64,000 nt of DNA from Rheinheimera aquimaris (GTDB lineage Bacteria > Pseudomonadota > Gammaproteobacteria > Enterobacterales > Alteromonadaceae): the NCBI RefSeq assembly GCF_020531985.1, contig NZ_JAJAVQ010000003.1:643886-707885 (forward strand), given 5' to 3'. Under the pieces are notes generated by a model. That model was given only the letters and a program-made list of their open reading frames with translations. It made no database searches and had not been told where the DNA came from. Of this stretch, positions 9,435 to 21,834 are shown piece after piece. A program made the position numbers and the translations under genes. The first letter of the stretch is position 1. Each line of letters begins with the position of its first letter.

Positions 9435-10643
9435 TTAATCCTTTTGTTGCTGATGCAGCGCGCGGATCCGACTGGCCAGACTGTACAACCGGATAAAGCC
9501 TGCTGCATCTTTCTGGTTATACACTTCATCACCTTCGAAGGTTGCAAACGCCTCTGAGTACAGAGAGTTAGGTGAGCGACGCTTCGCTACCGTGACATTG
9601 CCTTTATACAGCTTGATCACTACATCACCGGTCAGCTGTTCTGCCAACGAGGTGGCAGCTGCCAATAAAGCGTCTTTCAGCGGTGTGAACCAGCGGCCGT
9701 CATAGACCAGCTGCGCAAACTCCAGACCGACTTCTTCACGGTATTTCAAAGAAGTGCGGTCATATACCAGCGCTTCCAGCCCTTTCAATGCAGCCATCAG
9801 AATAGTGCCGCCAGGTGTTTCATAACAGCCGCGTGATTTCATACCAACCAGACGGTTTTCGACGATATCAATACGGCCAACGCCATGCTCTGAGCCAATC
9901 TCATTCAGCAGCTCAATAGCAGCAACAGGCGCTATGGTATTGCCATTGATTTGAGTCAGTTCACCTTTAACAAAACTCAGTTCAACATAGGCCGCGTGAT
10001 CCGGTGCCTGCTCAGGTGATTTAGTCCACATCCAAACCTGTTCAGATGGCTCGCACCATGGGTTTTCCAACTCGCCACCCTCGTGCGAAATGTGCCACAG
10101 GTTAGCATCACGGCTATAAATTTTGGTGGCAGATGCTGTCGTTGGCACTTTCTTCTCCGCCAGATAGTTCAGCAATGACTGACGGGAATTAAACTGCCAC
10201 TCGCGCCACGGTGCGATCACTTTCAGCTGCGGGGCCAGCGCTGCAAAAGCGCCCTCAAACCGCACCTGATCGTTACCCTTACCAGTACAGCCATGACACA
10301 GCGCATCAGCACCTAATTCCAGCGCCAGCTTTACCTGAGCACGGGCAATAACAGGACGCGCCATTGAAGTACCCAGCAGGTACTGGCCTTCATACACAGC
10401 ACCGGTTTTTAATGTCGGGTAAATAACCTCTTTGACAAACTCTTCGCGTAAATCGACGATATGGCAGCTACTGGCACCAGACTTAATGGCTTTTTCTTCT
10501 ACCCCTGCCAGCTCTTCATCGCCCTGACCAACGTTGGCAACAAAGGCGATAACTTCACAGTTATAGTTATCTTTTAACCAAGGCACGATAGCCGAAGTAT
10601 CCAGACCGCCGGAATAGGCTAAAACAACTTTTTTAATACTCAT
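9435..10643 (-). CDS. argG: Argininosuccinate synthase
   Basis: 402 residues from [17 protein letters not shown], which carries the PP-loop ATP-binding motif SGGLDTS. An in-frame ATG five codons earlier exists, but GAGGA falls right before the downstream ATG with proper spacing, so the shorter start is preferred. The enzyme joins citrulline and aspartate using ATP. It lies 7 bases after argF and 4 before argH in the arginine operon. Confidence 0.95.
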   Translation of the reverse strand: MSIKKVVLAYSGGLDTSAIVPWLKDNYNCEVIAFVANVGQGDEELAGVEEKAIKSGASSCHIVDLREEFVKEVIYPTLKTGAVYEGQYLLGTSMARPVIARAQVKLALELGADALCHGCTGKGNDQVRFEGAFAALAPQLKVIAPWREWQFNSRQSLLNYLAEKKVPTTASATKIYSRDANLWHISHEGGELENPWCEPSEQVWMWTKSPEQAPDHAAYVELSFVKGELTQINGNTIAPVAAIELLNEIGSEHGVGRIDIVENRLVGMKSRGCYETPGGTILMAALKGLEALVYDRTSLKYREEVGLEFAQLVYDGRWFTPLKDALLAAATSLAEQLTGDVVIKLYKGNVTVAKRRSPNSLYSEAFATFEGDEVYNQKDAAGFIRLYSLASRIRALHQQQKD

Positions 10644-10650
10644 GATATCC

Positions 10651-11565
10651 TCACGCAAATAAACTGATTAATACGGCATTCTGGGCATGCATGCGGTTTT
10701 CCGCCTGCAGTAAAACAAGAGACGCGTCGCTGTCGAGCACTTCACTGGTCACTTCATGCTCACGGTGCGCGGGTAAACAATGCATAAAATACTTCACTGC
10801 CAGACGCTGCATAACGGCAGTGTTAATTTGGTATGGTTTGAATATACGTTCTATTTCGGCAGGATCAGCTTTATCGCCCATCGACAGCCAGGTGTCGGTA
10901 TAAATAGCATCTGCACCGGCGGCTGCAGATAAGTGCGGGCTAAGTTCCAGCACAGCACCGGTCGTTGCCGCTATTTTTTGCACCTGCAGCAGCACCTGCG
11001 CATCCGGTGAGAACCCCTGCGGTGTCACCACTGTCATGCGCATACCGCTAAGCGCAGCGCCAATCATTAACGAGTGACATACGTTGTTGCCATCACCGAC
11101 ATAGGCCAGATGCACCTGATTTAACTCACCAAAGCGCTCTTTTAATGCCAGCAGGTCAGCCAGCGCCTGACACGGATGATATAAGTCGCTTAACGCGTTA
11201 ATCACCGGTTTATGGCTGGCTTGTGTAAGTTGCTCCAGTGTTTGCTGAGAAAACACCCGCGCGACGATAGCGTCAGTCCAGCAGGCCAGATTACGGCCAA
11301 AATCAGCCACCGTTTCGCGTTTTCCCATGGCACCATTTTGCTGGTCCAGATAAACACTGTGCCCACCCAATTTATAGATCCCCACATCGAAACTGACACG
11401 GGTACGTAGCGAGGGCTTCTCAAAAATCAGCGCTATACTTTTACCCGCCAGGGCCTGAGTGTATTTTTCCGGGTGTTGTTTTACATCCAGCGCTAAATTC
11501 AGTAAATCACTCAGCGCTGCCGGGCTTAATTCAGCCAGACTCAATAATTGTTTCAGTTTACTCAT
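10651..11565 (-). CDS. argF: Ornithine carbamoyltransferase
   Basis: 304 residues. The carbamoyl-phosphate loop reads [13 protein letters not shown] (residues 49-60), a variant of the common STRTR, and the ornithine-site motif HCLPAHR lies near residue 265. It converts ornithine and carbamoyl phosphate to citrulline in the cytoplasm. It is placed 45 bases after argB, with argG following closely. Confidence 0.95.
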   Translation of the reverse strand: MSKLKQLLSLAELSPAALSDLLNLALDVKQHPEKYTQALAGKSIALIFEKPSLRTRVSFDVGIYKLGGHSVYLDQQNGAMGKRETVADFGRNLACWTDAIVARVFSQQTLEQLTQASHKPVINALSDLYHPCQALADLLALKERFGELNQVHLAYVGDGNNVCHSLMIGAALSGMRMTVVTPQGFSPDAQVLLQVQKIAATTGAVLELSPHLSAAAGADAIYTDTWLSMGDKADPAEIERIFKPYQINTAVMQRLAVKYFMHCLPAHREHEVTSEVLDSDASLVLLQAENRMHAQNAVLISLFA

Positions 11566-11610
11566 TTTTTCGATCGACCTGCCGCCAGTGCGGCATCCTT
11601 GTTTAAGGGA

Positions 11611-12381
11611 TTAACAGACGATGCGCGTGCCTACTGCTTGCTGTCGCATCAGATTTAACAAATCCTGCGGGTGTTGCCAGCCCGCTACGGTGATACTTCG
11701 TCGCAGCGCCTGTGCGGTGTCCAAAGCGGCATCAAGCTTTACCTTCATACCGCCTTTTATCACGCCTTGCTGCACTAATTCCGCAGCCTGGGCGCTATTT
11801 AATTCGTTAATCAGCTTACCTGCACCATCCAGAATGCCAGGAACATCTGTTAACAACACCAGCTGACCTTGCACCAACTGGCAAATCGCAGCGGCGGCTA
11901 AATCAGCGTTAACGTTAAGTAATTGCGCCGTTTCGCCATGCCCAATAGAGCAAAACACCGGCGTAAAACCATCTTGCAGCAAACCGTTAAGTAAAGTGCC
12001 GTCCTGTGGTTTGGCCACGCCGACAGAACCTAACTTTGTATTAAGTTCAAAACGGCAGCTGTTGCCAGCTGACAATGTCAGGCCAACAGGTTTCAGCGCC
12101 TGCAGTGAAGCTCTTGCCACCATATGTGCATTCACTGCACCGGCCAGTGCCCCGGCAATAACCGGCATTTGCTCAGCAGGAGACACGCGCTGGCCGTCAA
12201 GTTTTTCGGTATGAAAGCCAAACTTTGCCAGCCATTGATCAACCTGATCACCGCCGCCATGCACTAACACTAAAGGGTATTGCTGCTTAAGCTCGGCACA
12301 CACTGCCAATAAAGCATCAAGTGCAGCGTCGTCCTGTAACAGACGCCCGCCCATTTTTAACACCAGTGGCGTCTTATTCAT
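11611..12381 (-). CDS. argB: Acetylglutamate kinase
   Basis: 256 residues from MNKTPLVLKMGGRLL. The frame extends 17 codons upstream into argC, but the chosen ATG overlaps the argC stop region by 8 bases (CATGAATAA), a usual coupled start. The amino-acid kinase landmarks KMGGRLL and LVHGGGDQVD are clear, and the substrate site near NVNADLAAAAIC matches ArgB. It phosphorylates N-acetylglutamate, the second step of arginine synthesis. Confidence 0.95.
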   Translation of the reverse strand: MNKTPLVLKMGGRLLQDDAALDALLAVCAELKQQYPLVLVHGGGDQVDQWLAKFGFHTEKLDGQRVSPAEQMPVIAGALAGAVNAHMVARASLQALKPVGLTLSAGNSCRFELNTKLGSVGVAKPQDGTLLNGLLQDGFTPVFCSIGHGETAQLLNVNADLAAAAICQLVQGQLVLLTDVPGILDGAGKLINELNSAQAAELVQQGVIKGGMKVKLDAALDTAQALRRSITVAGWQHPQDLLNLMRQQAVGTRIVC

Positions 12382-13414
12382 GTGCCACCCCACTAAATAA
12401 ACCAGCCGTTTCAGGTTTGCCAAACCGCACATTGGCCGCTTGCATCGCCTGGGCAGCAGCGCCTTTTAACAGGTTATCAATCGCTGACACGACAACAAGC
12501 TGCTCACCATCCTGCTGCCAGTAAATATCACAATACGGTGTACCAGCCACATCAGCGACACTAGGCGAATGTGATACCAGTCTGATCAGGGCTTTGCCGG
12601 CATAGGCATCGTTGAAGGCCGCATTCACCTGAGCAGCGTCCACGCCGGCTTTTAACGTCACTACGCTGGTCGCCAGAATGCCGCGTTTAAAATTGCCCAG
12701 ATGTGGCGTAAATACCACTTTGCGTCCGAGGTTCTGTTCAATTTCCGGCCGGTGGCGGTGCTTAAAAAAACCATAGGCATTTAAGCCAACTTCGCAAAAT
12801 GAGGTGTTAAGTGCCGCTTTACGGCCTGCGCCTGATACACCGCTGGTGGCATTAATTACCGGAACACAGCAGTCTGCAATTAAGCCTGCTTTAATCAACG
12901 GCAGCAGTGCCAGTGAACATGCTGTGGGGTAACAACCTGGTACTGAAATCAACCGCGGCAATGACGTGTGTTGCCACTCCATCAACGAATAAACCGCCTC
13001 TTCCAGCAACTCTGGATGCTGATGCTCATAGCCGTAGTATTTTGGATAAAGCTGCGGTTGCTTCAGGCGAAAAGCACCGGATAAATCAACAACATCGATA
13101 TTCTGCGCCAACAATAACGGCGTAACAGCCTCACTGGCCTCATGTGGCAACGCCAGAAAAGCAACATCTACTTTGTCTTTTAACCCTGATGCGAGCTCAT
13201 CAGTCCAGGGTTGCACCAGCATATCCAACTGCTGCTTATACCGGGGATATAACGAAGAAAATGGCTCTGCGGCACGGCCAGCCGATGCATAAGCGCCAAC
13301 CAGTTCAAAATAAGGGTTACGCGCTAAGATTACAGCCAACTCAGCCCCGCTGTAGCCAGCAGCGCCCAATACGATACTACGAACTAAAGATACAGATTTG
13401 TCAGTTGATAACAT
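12374..13414 (-). CDS. argC: N-acetyl-gamma-glutamyl-phosphate reductase
   Basis: 346 residues with an N-terminal NADP-binding motif VLGAAGYSGAEL and catalytic Cys161 in SVPGCYPTA. It reduces N-acetylglutamyl phosphate to the semialdehyde. It is the first gene of argCBFGH. Upstream lie a sigma70-type promoter (13470-13498) and two ARG boxes (13498-13532), so the operon is probably repressed by arginine-bound ArgR. argE and argA are not in this window. Confidence 0.95.
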   Translation of the reverse strand: MLSTDKSVSLVRSIVLGAAGYSGAELAVILARNPYFELVGAYASAGRAAEPFSSLYPRYKQQLDMLVQPWTDELASGLKDKVDVAFLALPHEASEAVTPLLLAQNIDVVDLSGAFRLKQPQLYPKYYGYEHQHPELLEEAVYSLMEWQHTSLPRLISVPGCYPTACSLALLPLIKAGLIADCCVPVINATSGVSGAGRKAALNTSFCEVGLNAYGFFKHRHRPEIEQNLGRKVVFTPHLGNFKRGILATSVVTLKAGVDAAQVNAAFNDAYAGKALIRLVSHSPSVADVAGTPYCDIYWQQDGEQLVVVSAIDNLLKGAAAQAMQAANVRFGKPETAGLFSGVAHE

Positions 13415-13469
13415 TGAATACGACTCTCAGGAACTAAATAACGTATAGGTATAGCACGAAACAGCCGCT

Positions 13470-13498
13470 AGTGTAGAACGGCCCTCATGCAGTTTCAA
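13470..13498 (-). promoter_or_regulatory. Predicted sigma70 promoter of argCBFGH
   Basis: On the minus strand TTGAAA (13493-13498) and TACACT (13470-13475) are separated by exactly 17 bases. The -35 element abuts the proximal ARG box. The leader from about 13463 to the argC start at 13414 is roughly 50 bases. Confidence 0.7.
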
Positions 13499-13532
13499 GA
13501 ATTATTATTCTGTTTTTATGAATTTTTATACA
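13498..13532. promoter_or_regulatory. Tandem ARG boxes (ArgR operators) upstream of argC
   Basis: Two near-palindromes match the ArgR consensus TGAAT-WWWW-ATTCA: AGAATTATTATTCT at 13498-13511 (12 of 14) and TGAATTTTTATACA at 13519-13532 (13 of 14). Their centres are 21 bases apart, the classic spacing for the ArgR hexamer (18-bp boxes with 3-bp gaps). They lie just upstream of and touching the -35 element of the argC promoter. Confidence 0.85.
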
Positions 13533-13543
13533 AAATGACTTAT

Positions 13544-16500
13544 TCACTCTGCGATATTTATCCTATTTCTGCCGTCTTGCTTCGCACAGTACAAAGCCGC
13601 ATCGGAGCGCGACAATAATTTATCGTGATGAATCTCACCGGCGTAGCACGCAATGCCCATGCTGGCGGTAATACGTAAATCGACAGAAAACTCAGAGCAA
13701 TCTATTTGCATGACTGCCAGCCTTATCCGTTCACAAATCTCAGCTGCCGCTTTTAGATCGGTGTCTGGCAACAAAATTGCGAACTCTTCTCCTCCCCACC
13801 TGGCAACAGTATCATTTGCCCGGCAAAGCCCGCATATAACCCGGGCTACCAGTTTTAAGATTTCATCACCAATGCTGTGGCTAAAGGTATCATTAACCAG
13901 CTTGAAGTGGTCTATATCCAGCAGCACCAGACACAAAGGCTGGTCGCTTCTGCGTGAGCGGGCACATTCTCTTGTCAGCGCTTCATCAAAAGCCCTGCGG
14001 TTTGCTAACCCCGTTAACGCATCCAATCGTGCCTGTTGTTCAAACTCCTCGGCCTGCTGCTTAATTTGCAGCATTAGTTCAGAACGTTGTTTGTCCACAG
14101 CGCGCAGATGATCAGTTTGCTGCTGCAGCTCTACAGTTTTTTCTGCCACTTGCCACAGTAGCCTCTGTTCACGCCTGCGCAGAGCCTGCAAGCGCCAGCG
14201 CACTAAAAGCCCGGTCAATAATATGACGGCCAGAATAGCAACAGTCCAAAAATCTGCCCGTTGCCAGAAGTGTGGCAGGATCACAAAGCTAAACCTGGCG
14301 TCATGTTCGCTCCAGCTGCCTTGTGGATATGCAGCCCTTACGGAAAACCGGTAGTGCCCCGGAGGCAAGTTGGTATACTCAGCTGTATTGTTACTGCCCC
14401 GTTCGACCCAGTTGTCATCGAAGCCATTTAGCTTAGTGCTGTATTGTATACGTTGCGGCATGATAAACCCGAGGCCGGCAAACTGCAGCTCAAGCCTGTG
14501 GGTACCCGCTGGCAATTGTATTTCCTGCTGCAGTGGTACCGGACTGCCATCGACTTTTATTCCTTCAACCACAACAGGAGGAACATTGACAGCAAAGCGC
14601 TTTAAATCATCTGGTTTTATAACGCTGACACCTTTTGATGTCGCGAACACAATGCTGCCATCGGCTGACAACGTAGCAGCCTGCATCGAACCGCCATTTG
14701 TTTGGGCACTTTGCATACCATCACTTTCGCCAAACAACTCGTAATCCACCGTCGGTCGCTCACCGGCAAGAAATTGGTCCACTTGCGCCCTTAACAGCCG
14801 TATCACGCCCCTATTGCTGCTAAGCCAGATGTTATTATCGCGGTCTACCACAGCCTGAAACACCTTATCAAAGGGTAAGCCTGCTTCACGTCCGATGATT
14901 TGCAGCCGTCCGGAGTTAAGATGATAAGCCACCAGCCCTCTGTCTGTTGTCATCCACAAAATATCGCTTAGCGGATCAGAGGCGAAGCCAAAAGCATACT
15001 CGGCACCGTCCAGTCCGCTAAAATCGAGCGCGCTGATCGTGCCAGAAGGTTGCATTATTGCGACGCCGCCGCCGGTACCGATAAACAATCTGCCATCGCT
15101 GTGTTTATAAAGCGCCATAACAAAAGGGGTGGGTAAGCCATCTTCTGTTGTGAAACTAAGCACCCCACTGTTACTGATGAAGTTTAACCCCTGCCCGGTG
15201 CCTACCCAGAGACTGCCATCTGCCTCAGGTAAAACTGCCCGCACCTCATTCGCCAGCAAGCCCGTGTTACGGTCATACTTGTGCGTTACAACACCGTTCT
15301 GGTAGCGCAACACACCATCCGTATAAGTACCAATCCAGACTGCTCCATCCTGAGCTTCTGTCAGACTCAGCACAGACTGTCCTTTGCTTGCAGCGGTCAA
15401 GTCCAGAGTGGTAAAACCCGTTTCATCACGTACCGTGAGCCCCTGACTAGTGCCAACCCATAAGGTGTTATCAGAGTGCGCCAGCACGGCCCTGACATAA
15501 TCTCCGGCGAGGCCATTTTCCGCAGTGTAGGTAACAAAAGGGGCATCTCTGAGACGGAACAGACCACCATTGGTGCCAACCCAGATGCTTTTTTCACGAT
15601 CGAGGAACAACGATAAAATACGATTATTAGGTAAACCACCAGTCATGCTTAACGTTTCAAGCCCCTGATCACCAAAACGTAACAGCCCGCGATCGGTGGT
15701 TCCTATCCAGATGAATTTATTTTGTACCAATAGCGCCGATACCGGCATATTTGCTAAAGCAGCAGAGAACAGCCGGGTCGCTCCCTGATTAAGGGTAAAC
15801 AATCCGCGCTCAGTGCCAATCAACATACTGTCTTCGTATTGACGAAGTGCAAATACCGGTACTGCGGGCAAATCCGCAACTTTATGTATTTGAGGCTCTG
15901 CCAGATTAGTATCCAGCCAGAATAATCCCCGGCCGGTTCCTACCCACAGCCGGCCTTGCTCATCAAGCTGAAGGCTGTGTACAACATCACTGCCCAAACC
16001 TTGCACTTGAGTATATTGCTGGCGACTGCCATCGACCTGTTGCCGGAACAAGCCCAGGCCTTCACTGGCCAGCCATAAAGCACCGTGCTGATCTTCCGCT
16101 ATCGCATTTAACAGCACGTTGTAGGGCGCCCAGCTCACCCAACCGGTTTCAGTGCGTTTACTTACGCCACCTCTTGCACCAGTGAGCAACACGTCGCCAT
16201 GATTGTCGGTGCCAAGAAACCGGATACCAGAGTCAGGCAACCCGGTGACAGGGCCGCGGCCAAACACTTTGAACTCACGGCCATTAAAGCGGACAGCACC
16301 TTCCCAGGTTCCAAGCCACAAATAGCCGTCGTTACTTTGGGTAATACTATTGATAGTGTTGTGAGGTAAGCCGTCACGGGTTGTCCAGCTTTCCTGGAAA
16401 TAATGGCTTAGTTTGGCTTGACCAGCGCCAGCGCTTGACGCCAACAATAATAGAAAAATGCTAAAAGCTGTAGATGTTCGCCTAAGCCTAAGCGCAAAGC

Positions 16501-16573
16501 TCACGTAACTATGCAGATAAAAGCAGCGTCCAAGCACTTCAAACATCGCAACGCATCCCTGTTGATTAAGCAA
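13544..16573 (-). CDS. Membrane diguanylate cyclase with two-component-regulator propeller
   Basis: 1009 residues. A hydrophobic signal (about residues 36-52) leads into about 14 repeats of the Reg_prop type (motifs such as LWLGT, LWVGTGRGL and IWVGTNGGL). A Y_Y_Y domain follows (LNGFDDNWVERGSNN...YTNLPPGHYRFSVRA), then one transmembrane helix, a coiled coil, and a GGDEF domain with active site GGEEF at 925-929. An inhibitory site RAND (RxxD) lies five residues before it, so the enzyme should make c-di-GMP and be product-inhibited. The propeller is predicted to sense a periplasmic ligand. An inner Met (MFEVLGR, residue 10) is an alternative start. It sits alone between the arg and met loci. 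Confidence 0.9.
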   Translation of the reverse strand: MLNQQGCVAMFEVLGRCFYLHSYVSFALRLRRTSTAFSIFLLLLASSAGAGQAKLSHYFQESWTTRDGLPHNTINSITQSNDGYLWLGTWEGAVRFNGREFKVFGRGPVTGLPDSGIRFLGTDNHGDVLLTGARGGVSKRTETGWVSWAPYNVLLNAIAEDQHGALWLASEGLGLFRQQVDGSRQQYTQVQGLGSDVVHSLQLDEQGRLWVGTGRGLFWLDTNLAEPQIHKVADLPAVPVFALRQYEDSMLIGTERGLFTLNQGATRLFSAALANMPVSALLVQNKFIWIGTTDRGLLRFGDQGLETLSMTGGLPNNRILSLFLDREKSIWVGTNGGLFRLRDAPFVTYTAENGLAGDYVRAVLAHSDNTLWVGTSQGLTVRDETGFTTLDLTAASKGQSVLSLTEAQDGAVWIGTYTDGVLRYQNGVVTHKYDRNTGLLANEVRAVLPEADGSLWVGTGQGLNFISNSGVLSFTTEDGLPTPFVMALYKHSDGRLFIGTGGGVAIMQPSGTISALDFSGLDGAEYAFGFASDPLSDILWMTTDRGLVAYHLNSGRLQIIGREAGLPFDKVFQAVVDRDNNIWLSSNRGVIRLLRAQVDQFLAGERPTVDYELFGESDGMQSAQTNGGSMQAATLSADGSIVFATSKGVSVIKPDDLKRFAVNVPPVVVEGIKVDGSPVPLQQEIQLPAGTHRLELQFAGLGFIMPQRIQYSTKLNGFDDNWVERGSNNTAEYTNLPPGHYRFSVRAAYPQGSWSEHDARFSFVILPHFWQRADFWTVAILAVILLTGLLVRWRLQALRRREQRLLWQVAEKTVELQQQTDHLRAVDKQRSELMLQIKQQAEEFEQQARLDALTGLANRRAFDEALTRECARSRRSDQPLCLVLLDIDHFKLVNDTFSHSIGDEILKLVARVICGLCRANDTVARWGGEEFAILLPDTDLKAAAEICERIRLAVMQIDCSEFSVDLRITASMGIACYAGEIHHDKLLSRSDAALYCAKQDGRNRINIAE

Positions 16574-16655
16574 TTGCTAAAGCAATACCATCGCCCAGAT
16601 TACCCGAAATATGTTTAAGCGCCAAGTCGACGAAAGTCGCCTTGCTAACAAAAAA

Positions 16656-16673
16656 GCCCGCAATAAAGCGGGC
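16656..16673 (-). terminator. Intrinsic terminator of the metBLF operon
   Basis: Stem GCCCGC/GCGGGC with loop AATAAA. Read on the minus strand it is followed by six T, 21 bases past the metF stop codon. The plus-strand side has only a short T run. Confidence 0.85.
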
Positions 16674-16693
16674 ATTTACTGTTCTGATAAGCC

Positions 16694-19991
<3,298 letters not shown>

Positions 19992-19997
19992 CGTTTT

Positions 19998-21257
19998 TTA
20001 CCAGAAAGCACTGAGTGCCGGGTTTAACCGGAACTGCTGTTGTTCATTGGACGTGTTTGCTGTAACGGGTGCTGCCTGGTTAACCGTGTTTTCGACAGCG
20101 CCGGCTACTGCATTGAACGCCTGCTGTAGATCCGCCAACAGATCATCGACATTCTCAATACCAACTGACAGGCGGATTAACGTCGGGCCGATACCAGCAG
20201 TTTGCTGGGCGGCTGCGTCCATAGAAGCATGCGTCATACTGCCTGGGTGACAAATCAGGCTTTCAATACCGCCCAATGACTGCGCAAGCGTAAAAAGACG
20301 TAACGCAGAAAAAAATACCGGCAGTACACTGGCATTCGCAGCAAGATCAAAACTGCACATAGCGCCAAAGCCACGTTGCTGTGATTTAGCAATAGCATGG
20401 CCGGGATGATCTTCCAGCCCCGGGTAATACACTTTTGCAACCAGCGGTTGTTTAGTCAAAAAGGCGACGACTTTGGTAGTATTTTCCTGCTGCAAGCGCA
20501 AACGCGGCTCCAGCGTGCGCAAACCACGTAACGTCATATAGCAGTCAAACGGCGCTCCGGTGATACCCAGGCAATTGGCCCACCACTTTAGTTCATCCCC
20601 CTGTTGCTGGTCTTTGCATATCAGTACCCCGCCAACAATGTCGCTATGGCCATTGATATACTTGGTAGTTGAATGCACAACAATATCCGCACCTAATGCC
20701 AGGGGTTGCTGCAGTACCGGAGATAAAAAGGTGTTATCAACCACCACCAGTGCAGCTAGGCTTTTCGCCAGCTCACAGACAGCTTTAATATCGGTAATTT
20801 GCAGCAGAGGGTTTGATGGCGTTTCCAGCCAAATCATCTTTGCCCCTGTCGACCGGATTTGCTCTGCCCAGCCAGGCTGCTGAAAGTTAACAATAACTAA
20901 TTTGAAAGCGTGTTTGCGCTGCGCCAGATTAGTAAACAGGCGATAGCTGCCGCCGTAGCAATCATGCGGGATAACCAGAGTATCGTCCGGTGTCAGCAAC
21001 TGCAGCGCAAGTAAGCAGGCAGACATACCGGTACTGGTAACAATTGCTTTAGCGCCGCCTTCAAGTTCAGCCAGGGTTTCGGCCAGTAAATCTCTGGTAG
21101 GATTATTTGAGCGCGAATAATCGTATTGGCCCGGCTGCTTAAAAGCTTTTAATTCATAGGTTGAGGTTAAATACAGTGGCGGCGTCACTGCGCCAAAGGC
21201 AGTGTCCTGAGCTATACCGGCACGGGCAGCAATGGTCGCGGCTTGACGCTTTGACAT
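19998..21257 (-). CDS. metB: Cystathionine gamma-synthase
   Basis: 419 residues from MSKRQAATIAARAG. An ATG four codons earlier overlaps the GAGG ribosome site and is rejected. It is a PLP enzyme of the Cys/Met-metabolism family: YDYSRSNNPTRDLLAETLAELEGG and the PLP lysine in HSTTKYINGHSDIVGG. It joins O-succinylhomoserine and cysteine to cystathionine. The close metJ/metBLF context supports synthase rather than methionine gamma-lyase. The C-terminus carries about 35 extra residues (from AFNAVAGAVENTV onward) beyond the usual family length of about 386. Confidence 0.92.
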   Translation of the reverse strand: MSKRQAATIAARAGIAQDTAFGAVTPPLYLTSTYELKAFKQPGQYDYSRSNNPTRDLLAETLAELEGGAKAIVTSTGMSACLLALQLLTPDDTLVIPHDCYGGSYRLFTNLAQRKHAFKLVIVNFQQPGWAEQIRSTGAKMIWLETPSNPLLQITDIKAVCELAKSLAALVVVDNTFLSPVLQQPLALGADIVVHSTTKYINGHSDIVGGVLICKDQQQGDELKWWANCLGITGAPFDCYMTLRGLRTLEPRLRLQQENTTKVVAFLTKQPLVAKVYYPGLEDHPGHAIAKSQQRGFGAMCSFDLAANASVLPVFFSALRLFTLAQSLGGIESLICHPGSMTHASMDAAAQQTAGIGPTLIRLSVGIENVDDLLADLQQAFNAVAGAVENTVNQAAPVTANTSNEQQQFRLNPALSAFW

Positions 21258-21271
21258 GGGAAACCTCATTT

Positions 21272-21295
21272 AGATGTTTAGACGTCTAAAAGTAT
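21272..21295. promoter_or_regulatory. MetJ box cluster over the metB -10 region
   Basis: Three 8-bp units in direct phase, AGATGTTT, AGACGTCT and AAAAGTAT. The middle one is identical to the MetJ consensus AGACGTCT. The cluster covers the predicted metB -10 element (21291-21296), fitting repression by MetJ bound to S-adenosylmethionine. Confidence 0.85.
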
Positions 21296-21318
21296 AATGA
21301 TAGAAATAAAGATGTCAA
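21291..21318 (-). promoter_or_regulatory. Predicted metB promoter
   Basis: On the minus strand a perfect TTGACA (21313-21318) and TATACT (21291-21296) are separated by 16 bases. Both hexamers fall in or beside MetJ box clusters. Confidence 0.8.
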
Positions 21319-21333
21319 ACCATTTAGCCGTCT
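21310..21333. promoter_or_regulatory. Second MetJ box cluster, upstream of metJ
   Basis: Units AGATGTCA, AACCATTT and AGCCGTCT in 8-bp phase; the outer two match the MetJ consensus at 6 or 7 of 8 positions. The cluster overlaps the metB -35 element. It also directly precedes TATAAT (21333-21338), a perfect -10 for metJ on the plus strand whose -35 is weak. One cluster can therefore control both divergent promoters. Confidence 0.75.
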
Positions 21334-21438
21334 ATAATGATTATTTACTGCACACTATTTGACTGAGCGGCATAACAAGATAGAATTTCGGCACTTGCGC
21401 AAGCAATACAACATAATGACTAAATACAAGGTAACCAT

Positions 21439-21774
21439 ATGGCTAAGTGGAATGGGGAATATATTCACCCGTACGCGGAACACGGTAAAAAATCAGAACT
21501 GGTAAAAAAAATCACCGTATCTATTCCGCTGAACGTATTAAAGGTACTGACCGATGAACGTACACGCCGCCAGGTAAATAACCTGCGACACGCGACTAAC
21601 AGCGAATTGCTGTGTGAGGCTTTTTTACACGCTTTTACCGGCCAGCCACTGCCTGCCGATGAAGATTTACGCAAAGACAACCCACATCAAATCCCGACAG
21701 AAGTGCGGCAGATCCTGACCAGTATGGGCAAACCTATTCCGGTCATTATTGAAGCTGACAGCGACGAAGAATAA
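21439..21774 (+). CDS. metJ: Methionine regulon repressor MetJ
   Basis: 111 residues, very close to the usual MetJ length (about 105). It begins [20 protein letters not shown]. The ribbon-helix-helix DNA-binding part contains [43 protein letters not shown] (stated as one continuous domain, about residues 23-66). With S-adenosylmethionine as corepressor it binds 8-bp met boxes. It is divergent from metB and has an AAGGTAACC ribosome site before the ATG. Confidence 0.97.
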   Translation: MAKWNGEYIHPYAEHGKKSELVKKITVSIPLNVLKVLTDERTRRQVNNLRHATNSELLCEAFLHAFTGQPLPADEDLRKDNPHQIPTEVRQILTSMGKPIPVIIEADSDEE

Positions 21775-21790
21775 GCTGAGAAGTAAGCAT

Positions 21791-21818
21791 AAAAAAACCG
21801 CCTGCTGGCGGTTTTTTT
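21791..21818. terminator. Bidirectional terminator between metJ and rpoH
   Basis: Stem ACCGCC/GGCGGT with TGCT loop, seven A before and seven T after. It serves the convergent genes metJ (plus) and rpoH (minus). Confidence 0.9.
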
Positions 21819-21834
21819 ATTTTGTGAATACGTT

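Noticed and set aside
9431..9547. N-terminal extension of argH by 39 residues
   Set aside because: Runs into argG; the sequence is a shadow and a good ribosome site exists at the MAMWGGRF start.
19998..21257. Methionine gamma-lyase instead of MetB
   Set aside because: The two families are alike, but the metJ/metBLF organisation and MetJ boxes favour the biosynthetic enzyme.
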